64,000 nt of DNA, taken from assembly GCF_002266465.3 (NCBI RefSeq), contig NZ_CP029427.2, forward strand, positions 2,482,501 through 2,546,500. The letters run 5' to 3'. Under the pieces are notes generated by a model that was given only the letters and a program-made list of their open reading frames with translations, had not been told where the DNA came from and made no database searches. This DNA is from Bradyrhizobium symbiodeficiens. GTDB taxonomy: Bacteria > Pseudomonadota > Alphaproteobacteria > Rhizobiales > Xanthobacteraceae. Shown piece after piece: positions 1-10,506 of the stretch. Numbering within the stretch: position 1 is the stretch's first letter; each line of letters opens with the position of its first letter. Made by a program: the position numbers and the translations under genes.

Positions 1-2664
<2,664 letters not shown>

Positions 2665-2691
2665 GGGCAACGCCGCGACCACACCCTCAGT

Positions 2692-2777
2692 CGTCATGCC
2701 CGGGCTTGTCCCGGGCATCCACGTTTTTCGTGCCGCACGTCAAGTCGTGGATGGCCGGGACAAGCCCGGCTATGACG
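2692..2777. repeat. Intergenic palindromic element (CGTCATGCCCGGGC type)
   Basis: Two arms of about 32 bp, starting CGTCATGCCCGGGCTTGTCC and ending GGACAAGCCCGGCTATGACG, are near-perfect inverse complements around a short spacer. The same type of element (CGTCATnCCGGG...CCCGGnATGACG) recurs elsewhere in the window. It lies between the convergent ppc and SMP-30 genes and could fold as a bidirectional terminator, but there is no T-tract. Confidence 0.85.
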
Positions 2778-2796
2778 AGGATGAGAGAGCACGCAC

Positions 2797-3910
2797 TCAA
2801 CAGAAATGCGCGCCTTGCGTTTCCACATAGACCGCATAGAGCGACTGGCTTGCGGTCATGAACAGGCGGTTGCGCTTCTTGCCGCCGAAGCAGACATTGG
2901 CGCAGGTCTCCGGCAACAGGATCTGCCCGATCCGCGCGCCATCGTTAGGCGCGAACACCTGCACGCCGTCATAACCCGGGCCGACCCAGCCGGCGCCGAC
3001 CCAGATGTTGCCCTCGGTGTCGACGCGCAAGCCGTCAGGGAAGCCCGACTTGCCCTCGAGCTTCATGTCGATCAGCTTCTTCGGATTGGACAGCTTGGCA
3101 CCGTCGATGTCGTAGGACCACACCACGTTCTCGGCCTGCGGGTAATGCGTGATGCCGGTGTCGCAGACATAGAGCTTCTTGTAGTCGTGCGAGAACGCGA
3201 TGCCGTTCGGCTTGAACGGCTCGTCGGCGACCTTCGCCACCTGTCCGGTCTGGGTGTCCAGGCGATAGACCGCTTCCTTCTGGTGCGGCTGCAGCGAGCC
3301 GGTGTTGGCGAGCTTGCCCTCGTAGATGCTGATCGCGCCGTAGCCGGGATCGGTGAACCAGATCGCCTTGTCGTTGGGATGCACCACCATGTCGTTGGGG
3401 CCGTTGAGCGGCTTGCCGTTGGCCTGTTTCGGCCAGCGACGTCACCGAACCGTCGTGCTCGTAGCGGACAAGACGCGTGCGCTCGGCGCTGAGCTGGCGT
3501 CCCTCGGTGTCGAACGAATTGCCATTGGCCTCGTTCGACGGCTTGTGGAACTGCTCGGAGATGTGGCCGTCGTCGTCGAGATAGCGCAGCTGCCGGTTGG
3601 CGGGGATGTCGCTCCAGACGAGATATTGTCCCTGCGCATTCCATGCCGGCCCTTCCGCCCAGAGGCAGCCGGTGTAGAGCCGCTTGATCGCGGTGTTGCC
3701 GACCTTGGCTTTGAAACGCTTGGGGTCGATGGCGATAATGTCGGGGTCGGGATAGCGCTGCGGCTCGGCATTTGCGCCGAAGTCGCGGGCGTCGGCATTG
3801 GAGGCGAGCAGGGTCGATGCGGCGAGTGTCGCTGCACCCTGCAGCAGCGCGCGGCGGTCGAGACCACCGCCTGCGGTCGTGTCGTCGGAGTTGGTCAGTA
3901 TTCTTGTCAT
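2797..3910 (-). pseudogene. SMP-30/gluconolactonase/LRE-family protein, frameshifted (TAT-exported)
   Basis: Two overlapping frames together make one beta-propeller lactonase-like protein of about 371 residues. The upstream part starts at ATG 3910 (ribosome site GGGAGGAAG) and has a twin-arginine leader (LDRRALLQGAATLAAS) followed by RYPDPDIIAIDPKRF and LYTGCLWAEGPAWNAQGQYL. The downstream part resumes at MVVHPNDKAIWFTDPGYGAI and ends ...ETQGAHFC. Joining needs removal of one base, best at 3426 (top-strand GGCCTGTTTCGG; GGCCTTTTCGG would read SLAEKANGKPLNGPNDMVV, the expected family junction). Role by family: hydrolysis of sugar lactones or other esters in the periplasm; the substrate is unknown. 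The frameshift may be a sequencing error. Confidence 0.8.
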
Positions 3911-3971
3911 GGCTTCCTCCCAAGGTTGTGTTGGGAGGACACCATTCGCCCGCATTCAGGCGTAAACCGGG

Positions 3972-4002
3972 GCGATCTCCGGGCAAGACAACCGGAGATC
4001 GC
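3972..4002. terminator. Perfect hairpin downstream of the SDR/thiolase operon
   Basis: GCGATCTCCGG and CCGGAGATCGC form a perfect 11-bp stem with a 9-nt loop. It sits between the stop of the leftward SDR gene and the start of the SMP-30 gene, where a terminator for the upstream operon is expected. No strong T-tract follows, so an intrinsic terminator is only likely, not certain. Confidence 0.5.
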
Positions 4003-4026
4003 AGGGCAGGGATGCCGGAAATGCGG

Positions 4027-4941
4027 CTAGACCGGATCCCAGGTGAAGATGTCAGCCGAGCGATCCAGCTTGTAGAACGAGCCCTTCAGCGCCGGCATGC
4101 CGTGTTCGGCGATCGACTGCGGTGTCCAGCCTTCGCTCCGCTGCACCGAGCGGATCGGACGGTTCTGGCTGAACAGGAAGATCTCGTTCATGCGCACGCC
4201 GAATATCTGGCCGGTGACGTCCTTGGCGGAGTCGGAGATCAGATAGCCGCAGAGCGGCGCGATCTTCTCAGGCCCCATCTGCTTGATCTTCTCGACCCGC
4301 GCCTTCTCCGCTTCGGTCTCGGTCGGGATGGTGCCGATCATGCGGGTCCAGGCGAATGGCGAGACGCAGTTGGAGCGGACGTTGAAGCGGCCCATGTCGA
4401 GCGCGATCGACTTGGAGAGCCCGACGATGCCGAGCTTGGCGGCGGCGTAATTGGCCTGGCCGAAATTGCCGATCAGGCCGGAGGTCGAGGTAAAGTGCAC
4501 GAAGGAGCCCGACTCCTGCTCGCGGAAGATGCGCGCGGCGGCGTGGCTGACATAGAACGAGCCCATCAGATGCACCTTGATGACGGCCTCGAACGCCTCC
4601 ACGCTCATCTTGTGGAAGATCATGTCGCGCAGGATGCCGGCATTGTTGACGACACCGTCGAGCCGGCCGAAATGATCGGTCGCGGTCTTCACGATCTTGC
4701 TCGCGGGGATCGCTTCGGCGACCGACTCGAAATTGGCGACCGCAGTGCCGCCACGCTTCTTGATCTCCTCGACGACCTCCTCGGCGGGCGCCGCGTTCGA
4801 GCCGGCGCCGTCCGAGGCTCCGCCGGGATCGTTGACGACGACCTTGGCGCCCTCCGCCGCACAGAGCAGCGCGATCTCGCGCCCGATGCCGCGGCCTGCG
4901 CCGGTGACGATGATGACCTTGTCTTGCAGTGATTTGCTCAT
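4027..4941 (-). CDS. Short-chain dehydrogenase/reductase (3-hydroxyacyl-CoA/hydroxysteroid type)
   Basis: A 304-residue classical SDR with C-terminal extension. Seen: TGAGRGIG cofactor loop at residues 13-20, NNAG at 99-102, catalytic Ser around 152-154, and YxxxK (Tyr165, Lys169). Start chosen at ATG 4941 because GGAGAA lies about 8 nt upstream and the Rossmann fold begins 9 residues later; the longer frame start is not supported. The roughly 50-residue tail after the core resembles SDRs acting on acyl-CoA or steroid substrates. It is last in a leftward run with a thiolase-like protein and an OB-fold protein, a grouping typical of side-chain or fatty-acyl beta-oxidation, so oxidation of a 3-hydroxyacyl-CoA is a reasonable inference. 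Exact substrate unknown. Confidence 0.85.
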   Translation of the reverse strand: MSKSLQDKVIIVTGAGRGIGREIALLCAAEGAKVVVNDPGGASDGAGSNAAPAEEVVEEIKKRGGTAVANFESVAEAIPASKIVKTATDHFGRLDGVVNNAGILRDMIFHKMSVEAFEAVIKVHLMGSFYVSHAAARIFREQESGSFVHFTSTSGLIGNFGQANYAAAKLGIVGLSKSIALDMGRFNVRSNCVSPFAWTRMIGTIPTETEAEKARVEKIKQMGPEKIAPLCGYLISDSAKDVTGQIFGVRMNEIFLFSQNRPIRSVQRSEGWTPQSIAEHGMPALKGSFYKLDRSADIFTWDPV

Positions 4942-4975
4942 GTGGGATTCTCCGCTAGCCGTTCCAAATTCCGCC

Positions 4976-5095
4976 GTCATTCCGGGATGCGCCGAAAGGC
5001 GCAGGCCCGGAATCCATACTCCCGATCGTGGTTATGGATTCTCAGATGCGAAATTGCGCATCATAGCTCGTCGCTTCGCGCCGCCCCGGAATGAC
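4976..5095. repeat. Intergenic palindromic element (GTCATTCCGGG type) inside an operon
   Basis: Starts GTCATTCCGGGATGCGCCGA and ends CGCCCCGGAATGAC in the opposite sense, with an internal GGATT/AATCC pair. It fills almost the whole gap between the thiolase stop and the SDR start, so transcription of the SDR from an upstream promoter must read through it. Confidence 0.85.
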
Positions 5096-5100
5096 AGCCA

Positions 5101-6240
5101 CTACCTCTCGTTCGTAAACACGATCGTGCCACTCGCGGCGAACATGCCGCCGACGCCGTGGCACACCGAAATTGTCGCGTTCGGCACCTGCGCGGGCGCG
5201 ATGCCGCGCATCTGCCGCACGCTCTCCTGCAGCGCGTACATGCCGTACATGCCCGAATGCATGTAGCTCAGTCCGCCGCCATTGGTGTTGAGCGGAAGCT
5301 TGCCGCCGGGCCGCGTGTTGCCGTCCGTGATGAACTTTCCGGTCTCCTCATGCGGCATGAAGCCGAGGTCGCCGAGGCCGAACAGCGGCAGATGCGCAAA
5401 CGCGTCGTAGATCATGAGATGATCGACGTCCTTGTGAGCGATGCCGGCTTCCTTGAAAGCGAGCGGTCCCGCGGTCTTGAACGCGCGCGAGGAGTTGAAG
5501 GTCTCCATCTGGCTGACCATCGGCGTTTCCACGCTCTCGCCGGTGCCCATGATGTAGACGGGTTTGCGCGGAAAGTCCTTGGCGCGGTCGGCCGAGGTCA
5601 GGATCAGCGCGCCGCCGCCGTCGGTGACGAGGCAGCATTGCAGCAGTCGGAACGGATAGGCGATCATGCGCGAATTGAGCACGTCGGCGACCGTGATCGG
5701 GTCCTTCATCATCGCCCGCGGATTCTTCGCCGCCCATTCGCGCTGCACCACGGCCACCGAAGCGAGTTGCTCATGCGTGATGCCGTAGGTCTTCATGAAG
5801 CGCAGCACGGGGATCGGGAACATGCTGGGCGGACCGTAGACACCGAACGGCGCCTCGAACTGGCCGTTGAGGCTGTCCGCCGGTGTCGAGCGCGGCTGCT
5901 TGCCGATCATCGACTTGCCGCTCTCGGCATGGGTGATCAGCACGGTCTTGCACAGGCCGGCCTCGATCGCCGCCGCGGCGTGGCGAACATGCAGCATGAA
6001 GGAGCAGCCGCCGACCGAGGTGCCGTCCACCCAGGTAGGCCTGATGCCGAGGTAGTGGCAGACCTGCTGCGGCGTTTCGACCGCGGTGGCGAAGCCGTCG
6101 ATATCGGACAGCTTGAGCCCGGCATCAGCAATGGCGTTGAGCGCCGCATCCGCGTGAAGCTGGAGCTGCGAGGCATTGGGGATGACACCGAGCTCGGTGG
6201 TCTCGGCCGCGCCGACGACGGCAACCTGATTGCTGCGCAT
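5101..6240 (-). CDS. Thiolase-fold acyl-CoA C-acetyltransferase / SCP2-type thiolase
   Basis: 379 residues of the thiolase superfamily of the lipid-transfer/SCP2-thiolase subgroup. Seen: N-terminal strand VAVVGAAETTELG, central GGCSFMLHVRHAAAAIEAG with the candidate nucleophile Cys, NTNGGGLSYMHSGMYGMYAL, and a C-terminal CHGVGGMFAASGTIVF where many thiolases have GHGxGG. These proteins perform thiolytic or retro-aldol cleavage of acyl-CoA and commonly need an OB-fold (DUF35) partner. That partner is encoded immediately upstream: the OB-fold gene stops 3 bp before this ATG, indicating one mRNA. The substituted Cys in the last motif is worth noting. Substrate unknown. Confidence 0.85.
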   Translation of the reverse strand: MRSNQVAVVGAAETTELGVIPNASQLQLHADAALNAIADAGLKLSDIDGFATAVETPQQVCHYLGIRPTWVDGTSVGGCSFMLHVRHAAAAIEAGLCKTVLITHAESGKSMIGKQPRSTPADSLNGQFEAPFGVYGPPSMFPIPVLRFMKTYGITHEQLASVAVVQREWAAKNPRAMMKDPITVADVLNSRMIAYPFRLLQCCLVTDGGGALILTSADRAKDFPRKPVYIMGTGESVETPMVSQMETFNSSRAFKTAGPLAFKEAGIAHKDVDHLMIYDAFAHLPLFGLGDLGFMPHEETGKFITDGNTRPGGKLPLNTNGGGLSYMHSGMYGMYALQESVRQMRGIAPAQVPNATISVCHGVGGMFAASGTIVFTNER

Positions 6241-6243
6241 GGC

Positions 6244-6657
6244 CTATCCCTTCGCCGGACGGAACACGGGGAGGGTGATCTTGTCGTCGAGCGTCTCGAA
6301 GGCGACCTCGAGCTTCATGTCGAGCTCGAGCGCCTCGGGAGTCTGCGGGCAGTCGATGATGTTGCTCATCATCCGCGGGCCCTCGGCAAGCTCCACCACC
6401 GCGATTGCATAAGGCGGCGTGAAGCCGGGCGCGGCCGGACGGTGGTTGATCACGTAGCTGTAGAGGAAGCCCTTGCCGCTCGCCTTGAAGACGGAGACCT
6501 TGCGCGAGGCGCAGGACGGGCAGAACGGGCGCGGCGGGAAATAGACATGCGCGCAGGCGTCGCAGCGCTGCAGGCGCAATTCGCCGGCTTTGGTGCCGTC
6601 CCAGAAATGCTGGGTCTCCGGCGTCGGTTTCGGTCGCGCGCGCTGCGGTTCGGCCAT
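6244..6657 (-). CDS. Zn-ribbon / OB-fold (DUF35) acyl-CoA-associated protein
   Basis: 137 residues. The N-terminal rubredoxin-like Zn ribbon has two CxxC pairs (CDACAHVYFPPRPFCPSC); an OB fold follows (KGFLYSYVINHRPAAPGFTPPYAIAVVEL). Start chosen at ATG 6657 because GGGAGGAG lies 8 nt upstream; an earlier ATG in the same frame would add an unrelated tail. DUF35 proteins form complexes with SCP2-type thiolases or aldolases and act as CoA-binding subunits. Being first in the leftward operon and 3 bp from the thiolase gene fits that role. Confidence 0.87.
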   Translation of the reverse strand: MAEPQRARPKPTPETQHFWDGTKAGELRLQRCDACAHVYFPPRPFCPSCASRKVSVFKASGKGFLYSYVINHRPAAPGFTPPYAIAVVELAEGPRMMSNIIDCPQTPEALELDMKLEVAFETLDDKITLPVFRPAKG

Positions 6658-6835
6658 GTCGGCAGCTCCTCCCAAAGGTTCAGGCTCACGCCCGCCCGTT
6701 TCGATCTTGATGGGACAATCGACCATGGTGCGTCAACGGTCCAGCAATACGCATGCATGCCATCATGCGCACAATGCTTGTGTCGAACTGAGGCAGCGCT
6801 ATAGATTGCGCGCGACAATATTCCGTGAGACAGAC

Positions 6836-8185
6836 ATGCCCGAATTCCCGACACTGGCGAAGCTCGCCGAAGACCTCGAAAGCGGCCGCACCACCGCCAG
6901 CAAGCTGGTCGAAGCCTGCATCGCCAAGATCGCCGATCCCGCCGGGGAGGGCCAGCGCACCTTCCTCCATGTCGACAAGGACGCCGCGCTCGCCGCGGCG
7001 GACGCGATGGACGGCTTGCGCAAGGCCAAGGCGGCGCCGTCGCGCTATGCCGGCATCCCGGTCTCGATCAAGGACCTGTTCGACATCAGGGGCCAGGTGA
7101 CGCGCGCCGGCTCCCGAGCCCTCGACGATTCCTCGCCGGCCGAGCAGGATGCGGCGACGGTGGCGCGGCTGCGCAGGGCCGGCTTTGTCGTGATCGGGCG
7201 CACCAACATGACCGAGTTCGCCTATTCCGGCATCGGCATCAATCCGCATTACGGCACTCCGAAGGGAGCCTGGAACCGGACCGTGGGACATGTGCCCGGC
7301 GGCTCGTCCTCGGGCGCGGCGGTGTCTGTGCTGGACGGCATGGCGCATGGGGCGCTCGGCACCGACACCGGCGGCTCCTGCCGGATTCCGGCGGCCTATA
7401 ACGGCATCGTCGGCTACAAGCCGACGCAGCGGCGCGTGCCGCTCGATGGCGCGGTGCCGCTGTCGTTCTCGCTCGACAGCATCGGGCCGCTGGCACGATC
7501 GGTCAGTTGCTGTGCCATACTCGACGCCGTGCTCGCCAACGAGCCGATTGCCCCGCTGAAGCCGCGTCCGATCCAGGGCATGCGGCTGGCGGTGCCGACC
7601 ACGATCGCGCTCGACGATCTCGACGCAGAGGTGGCCGAGACGTTCGAACGCGCCCTGAAGACGCTTTCCGACCACGGCGCGATCATCGAGCGCATCGAGA
7701 TGACGGAATTCCACGACATCGGGCCGATGAACGCGAAGGGCGGCTTTGCGGCCTCCGAGAGCTACGCCTGGCATCGCTATCTCATCACGGCGAAGGGCGA
7801 CGTCTACGATCCCCGCGTCTCCGTGCGGATCATGCGCGGCGAGACGCAGAGTGCGGCCGACTACATCGATCTCCTCAACGAGCGCCGCTCGCTGATCGCC
7901 CGCGTCAACGCGCGCATCGCGCCCTATGATGCTCTGGTGCTGCCGACCACCGCCAACACGCCGCCGAAGATCGCCGATCTCGCCGACGACAAGGCGTTCA
8001 CCAGGGAGAATCTGCGCGCATTGCGCAATTGCACCCTGATCAACATGATCGATGGCTGCGCCATCTCGCTGCCCGCGCATCGCGAGGGCGAAATTCCCGT
8101 CGGCCTGATGTTGGCCGGTGCGGGCGGCACCGACCGCCGCATCTTCGAACTTGCTGCCGGCATGGAGGCCGTCATTCGTGTTTGA
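6836..8185 (+). CDS. Amidase signature-family hydrolase
   Basis: 449 residues. The Ser-cisSer-Lys triad is visible: Lys79 in VSIKDLFDI, the GGSSSG loop at 155-160 and nucleophile Ser181 in DTGGSCRIPA. Start taken at the ATG giving MPEFPTLAKLAEDL, where the family N-terminal helix starts. It is divergent from the OB-fold operon with about 180 bp between. The downstream DUF2848 gene starts inside its last codons, so the two are translationally coupled and probably act on the same compound. Members hydrolyse amides such as aryl/acyl amides, or act in GatA-like roles; this one is stand-alone (no gatB/C nearby), and its substrate cannot be read from sequence. Confidence 0.9.
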   Translation: MPEFPTLAKLAEDLESGRTTASKLVEACIAKIADPAGEGQRTFLHVDKDAALAAADAMDGLRKAKAAPSRYAGIPVSIKDLFDIRGQVTRAGSRALDDSSPAEQDAATVARLRRAGFVVIGRTNMTEFAYSGIGINPHYGTPKGAWNRTVGHVPGGSSSGAAVSVLDGMAHGALGTDTGGSCRIPAAYNGIVGYKPTQRRVPLDGAVPLSFSLDSIGPLARSVSCCAILDAVLANEPIAPLKPRPIQGMRLAVPTTIALDDLDAEVAETFERALKTLSDHGAIIERIEMTEFHDIGPMNAKGGFAASESYAWHRYLITAKGDVYDPRVSVRIMRGETQSAADYIDLLNERRSLIARVNARIAPYDALVLPTTANTPPKIADLADDKAFTRENLRALRNCTLINMIDGCAISLPAHREGEIPVGLMLAGAGGTDRRIFELAAGMEAVIRV

Positions 8186-8864
8186 CCTCACTTTCACCGT
8201 CGACGCCCAGGACACCACCACGCCGCTGACGCTTGCGATCGACCAGATGGTCATCGCCGGCTGGACCGGCCGCGATCCGGTCGCCCGCGACAAACACATC
8301 AAAGAGCTGCAGGAGATGGGCATCGTCCCGCCGGCCTCGACGCCGATCTACTATCGCGGCGCGGCGCGGCGGCTGACCCAGGAAGACAGCATCGAATGCA
8401 CCGGCGGCGATTCCTCCGGCGAGGTCGAGTTCGTGCTGATCGGCTGGCAGGGCCGCATCTTCGTCGGCTGCGGCTCCGACCATACCGATCGCAAGGTTGA
8501 GGCCTACAACGTCACGGTGTCCAAGCAGATGTGCGACAAGCCGATCGCCTCCACGCTGTGGGAGCTGGAGGACGTCATCGGCCATTGGGACAAGATGATC
8601 CTGCGCTCCTATGCCACCATCAAGGGCGAGCGCGTGCTCTACCAGGAGGGCACGCTGGACGCGATGCTGCCGGTCGCCGATCTCATCGCGCGCGGCTTCG
8701 AAGGCGGCAAATTCCCCGACGGCTGCGCCATGTTCGGCGGCACGTTCGCGGCGAAGGGCGGCATCCGCCCGGCGGAGCGATTCGACTTCGAGCTGGAAGA
8801 TCCCGTGCTGAAGCGGACGATCAGGCACGGGTATGACGTGACGACGCTGCCGGTGCGGGGCTAG
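8178..8864 (+). CDS. DUF2848 family protein
   Basis: 228 residues; begins at GTG 8178, overlapping the amidase stop (8183-8185), with GGAGG about 9 nt upstream. The longer frame from 8118 is rejected because it lies inside the amidase. The sequence matches the DUF2848 family as I recognise it (VFDLTFTVDAQD, FVLIGWQGRIFVGCGSDHTDRKVE, SKQMCDKPIASTLWELEDV). The conserved GCGSDHTDR stretch with Cys, Asp and His looks like an active site or metal site, but no function is established for the family. Coupling to an amidase suggests a second step on the amidase product; that is inference. Confidence 0.85.
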   Translation: MFDLTFTVDAQDTTTPLTLAIDQMVIAGWTGRDPVARDKHIKELQEMGIVPPASTPIYYRGAARRLTQEDSIECTGGDSSGEVEFVLIGWQGRIFVGCGSDHTDRKVEAYNVTVSKQMCDKPIASTLWELEDVIGHWDKMILRSYATIKGERVLYQEGTLDAMLPVADLIARGFEGGKFPDGCAMFGGTFAAKGGIRPAERFDFELEDPVLKRTIRHGYDVTTLPVRG

Positions 8865-8917
8865 GTCCAGCCGGAAATCGGGTGGTCGTCGTCGCTACGA
8901 TCTGCCAAACATTATCC

Positions 8918-9023
8918 GTCATTCCGGGGCGCGCCTCTTGGCGCGAGCCCGGAATCCATCGTGCAGCAGAACCGGTGGAGGAATGGATTCCGGGCTCGCG
9001 ACTGCGTCGCGCCCCGGAATGAC
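8918..9023. repeat. Intergenic palindromic element (GTCATTCCGGGGCGCG type)
   Basis: Left arm GTCATTCCGGGGCGCGCCTC... with AGCCCGGAATCCAT; right arm ATGGATTCCGGGCTCGCGAC... ending CGCCCCGGAATGAC. Textbook member of the same family as the elements near 5.0 and 15.3 kb. The next gene's start codon lies only 7 bp past its right end. Confidence 0.9.
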
Positions 9024-9029
9024 GAAAGG

Positions 9030-9788
9030 ATGGATATCGCTATGGCAATCGCGAGACGTGCTCCTGCAATCGATGAAGCGATCAACCCCGCCGCCCATAT
9101 CGACGCCCTCGACTGGCCCGAGATCTCCGCCGAACTCGACTCTCAAGGCTGCGCGGTCCTGAAGGGCCTGTTGACGCCGGACCAATGCCGCGAGATTGCC
9201 GCGCTCTATCCGGACGATGCGCATTTCCGCAGCCGCATCGCCATGGGTCGGCATGGCTTCGGCCGCGGCGAGTACAAATACTTCGCCTATCCGCTGCCCG
9301 ATCTGATCGCGCAATTGCGGCCGGCGCTGTACGCGCATCTTCAAGGCGTCGCCAACCGCTGGAACGAGGCGATGGGGATCGACATCCGCTATCCAGCCTC
9401 GCATGCGGCTTTCCTCAAGCGCTGCCACGAGGCCGGCCAGACACGACCAACACCGCTGCTGCTGCAATACGACGCCGGCGATTACAATTGCCTGCATCAG
9501 GATCTCTACGGCGAGCATGTGTTCCCGCTCCAGGTTGCGATCCTGCTCTCCGAGCCCGACCGCGACTTCACCGGCGGCGAATTCGTGCTGACTGAGCAGC
9601 GGCCGCGAATGCAGTCCCGCACCGAGGTGGTGCCGCTGGCGCAGGGTGACGCCGTCGCCTTCGCTGTGCATCACCGCCCGGTGCAGGGGACACGTGGCAC
9701 GTATCGCGTTAATCTACGCCATGGCGTCAGCCGGATCAGGTCCGGCCGGCGCCATACGCTGGGTGTGATCTTTCACGATGCCAAATGA
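9030..9788 (+). CDS. 2OG-Fe(II) oxygenase (PF09859-like)
   Basis: About 252 residues. Seen: SQGCAVLKGLLTPDQCREIAALY (N-terminal double-stranded beta-helix entry), an HxD pair in CLHQDLYGEHVFPLQVAILLSE, GGEFVLTEQRPRMQS, a late His in VHHRP and Arg residues in TYRVNLRHGVSRIRSGRR for 2-oxoglutarate. Start could be ATG 9030 or ATG 9042; AAGGA at 9026-9030 is too close to the first and about 11 nt from the second. The frame reads back into the palindromic repeat, so the long version is not credible. It is immediately followed (9 bp) by alkB, a second enzyme of the same fold, suggesting a repair or demethylation role. Substrate unknown. Confidence 0.85.
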   Translation: MDIAMAIARRAPAIDEAINPAAHIDALDWPEISAELDSQGCAVLKGLLTPDQCREIAALYPDDAHFRSRIAMGRHGFGRGEYKYFAYPLPDLIAQLRPALYAHLQGVANRWNEAMGIDIRYPASHAAFLKRCHEAGQTRPTPLLLQYDAGDYNCLHQDLYGEHVFPLQVAILLSEPDRDFTGGEFVLTEQRPRMQSRTEVVPLAQGDAVAFAVHHRPVQGTRGTYRVNLRHGVSRIRSGRRHTLGVIFHDAK

Positions 9789-9797
9789 GCGCTGCGA

Positions 9798-10451
9798 TTG
9801 ACGGCTGATCTGTTCGATAGCGTTGCTGAGGCGCAGCCGTCGCGCGAGGAGATCGCCGACGGCGCCGTGCTGCTGCGCGGCTTCGTCAAGCCGATCGAGA
9901 CCGAGCTGATCGCCGCCGTGCGCGCCATCGTGGCGCAGTCGCCTTTCCGGCGCATGACCACGCCCGGCGGTCATCTGATGTCGGTGGCGATGACCAATTG
10001 CGGCGAGCGCGGCTGGATCACCGATCACACCGGCTATCGCTACGATCCCATCGATCCGCGCACCGGCGCGCCATGGCCGGCTATGCCGCCAGTGCTCCGC
10101 GATCTCGCGCGCGGCGCGGCGGAGCAGGGTGGCTTCCAAAACTTCGCGCCTGATGCCTGCCTCGTCAATCGCTACGAGGTCGGCACGCGGCTGTCGCTGC
10201 ATCAGGACAAGGATGAGCTCGATTATTCGGCGCCGATCGTCTCGGTCTCGCTGGGATTGCCCGCGACCTTCCTGTTCGGCGGCATGGCGCGCGCCGACAA
10301 GCCGCGACGCTTCCGCCTGGTCCATGGCGATGTCGTGGTTTGGGGCGGGGCCAGCAGGCTCGCCTATCACGGCGTCGCGCCGCTTGCCGACGGCGAGCAT
10401 GGGTTGCTGGGACGGAAAAGAATCAATTTGACCTTCCGCAGAACGCGCTGA
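9798..10451 (+). CDS. alkB: AlkB-type alkylated-DNA repair dioxygenase
   Basis: 217 residues starting at TTG 9798 (TADLFDSVAEAQPSREEIADGAVLLRGF); the nearby ATG 9785 hits a stop after seven codons, so a rare start is needed. AlkB removes 1-methyladenine and 3-methylcytosine from nucleic acids by oxidative demethylation with Fe(II) and 2-oxoglutarate. Seen: the nucleotide-recognition lid region YRYDPIDPRTGAPWPAMP, NRYEVGTRLSLHQDKDE with the HxD Fe ligands, the distal His in LAYHGV, and RINLTFRRTR carrying the 2OG-binding Arg. Length matches E. coli AlkB (216). Confidence 0.93.
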   Translation: MTADLFDSVAEAQPSREEIADGAVLLRGFVKPIETELIAAVRAIVAQSPFRRMTTPGGHLMSVAMTNCGERGWITDHTGYRYDPIDPRTGAPWPAMPPVLRDLARGAAEQGGFQNFAPDACLVNRYEVGTRLSLHQDKDELDYSAPIVSVSLGLPATFLFGGMARADKPRRFRLVHGDVVVWGGASRLAYHGVAPLADGEHGLLGRKRINLTFRRTR

Positions 10452-10506
10452 CGCGTTTCCTCACCCGCCTCGTTCGTCTAAGCTCGGCAACGGGGGAGAC
10501 CGCGAC

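Noticed and set aside
5158..6804. 548-residue plus-strand frame
   Set aside because: Antisense to the thiolase and OB-fold genes.
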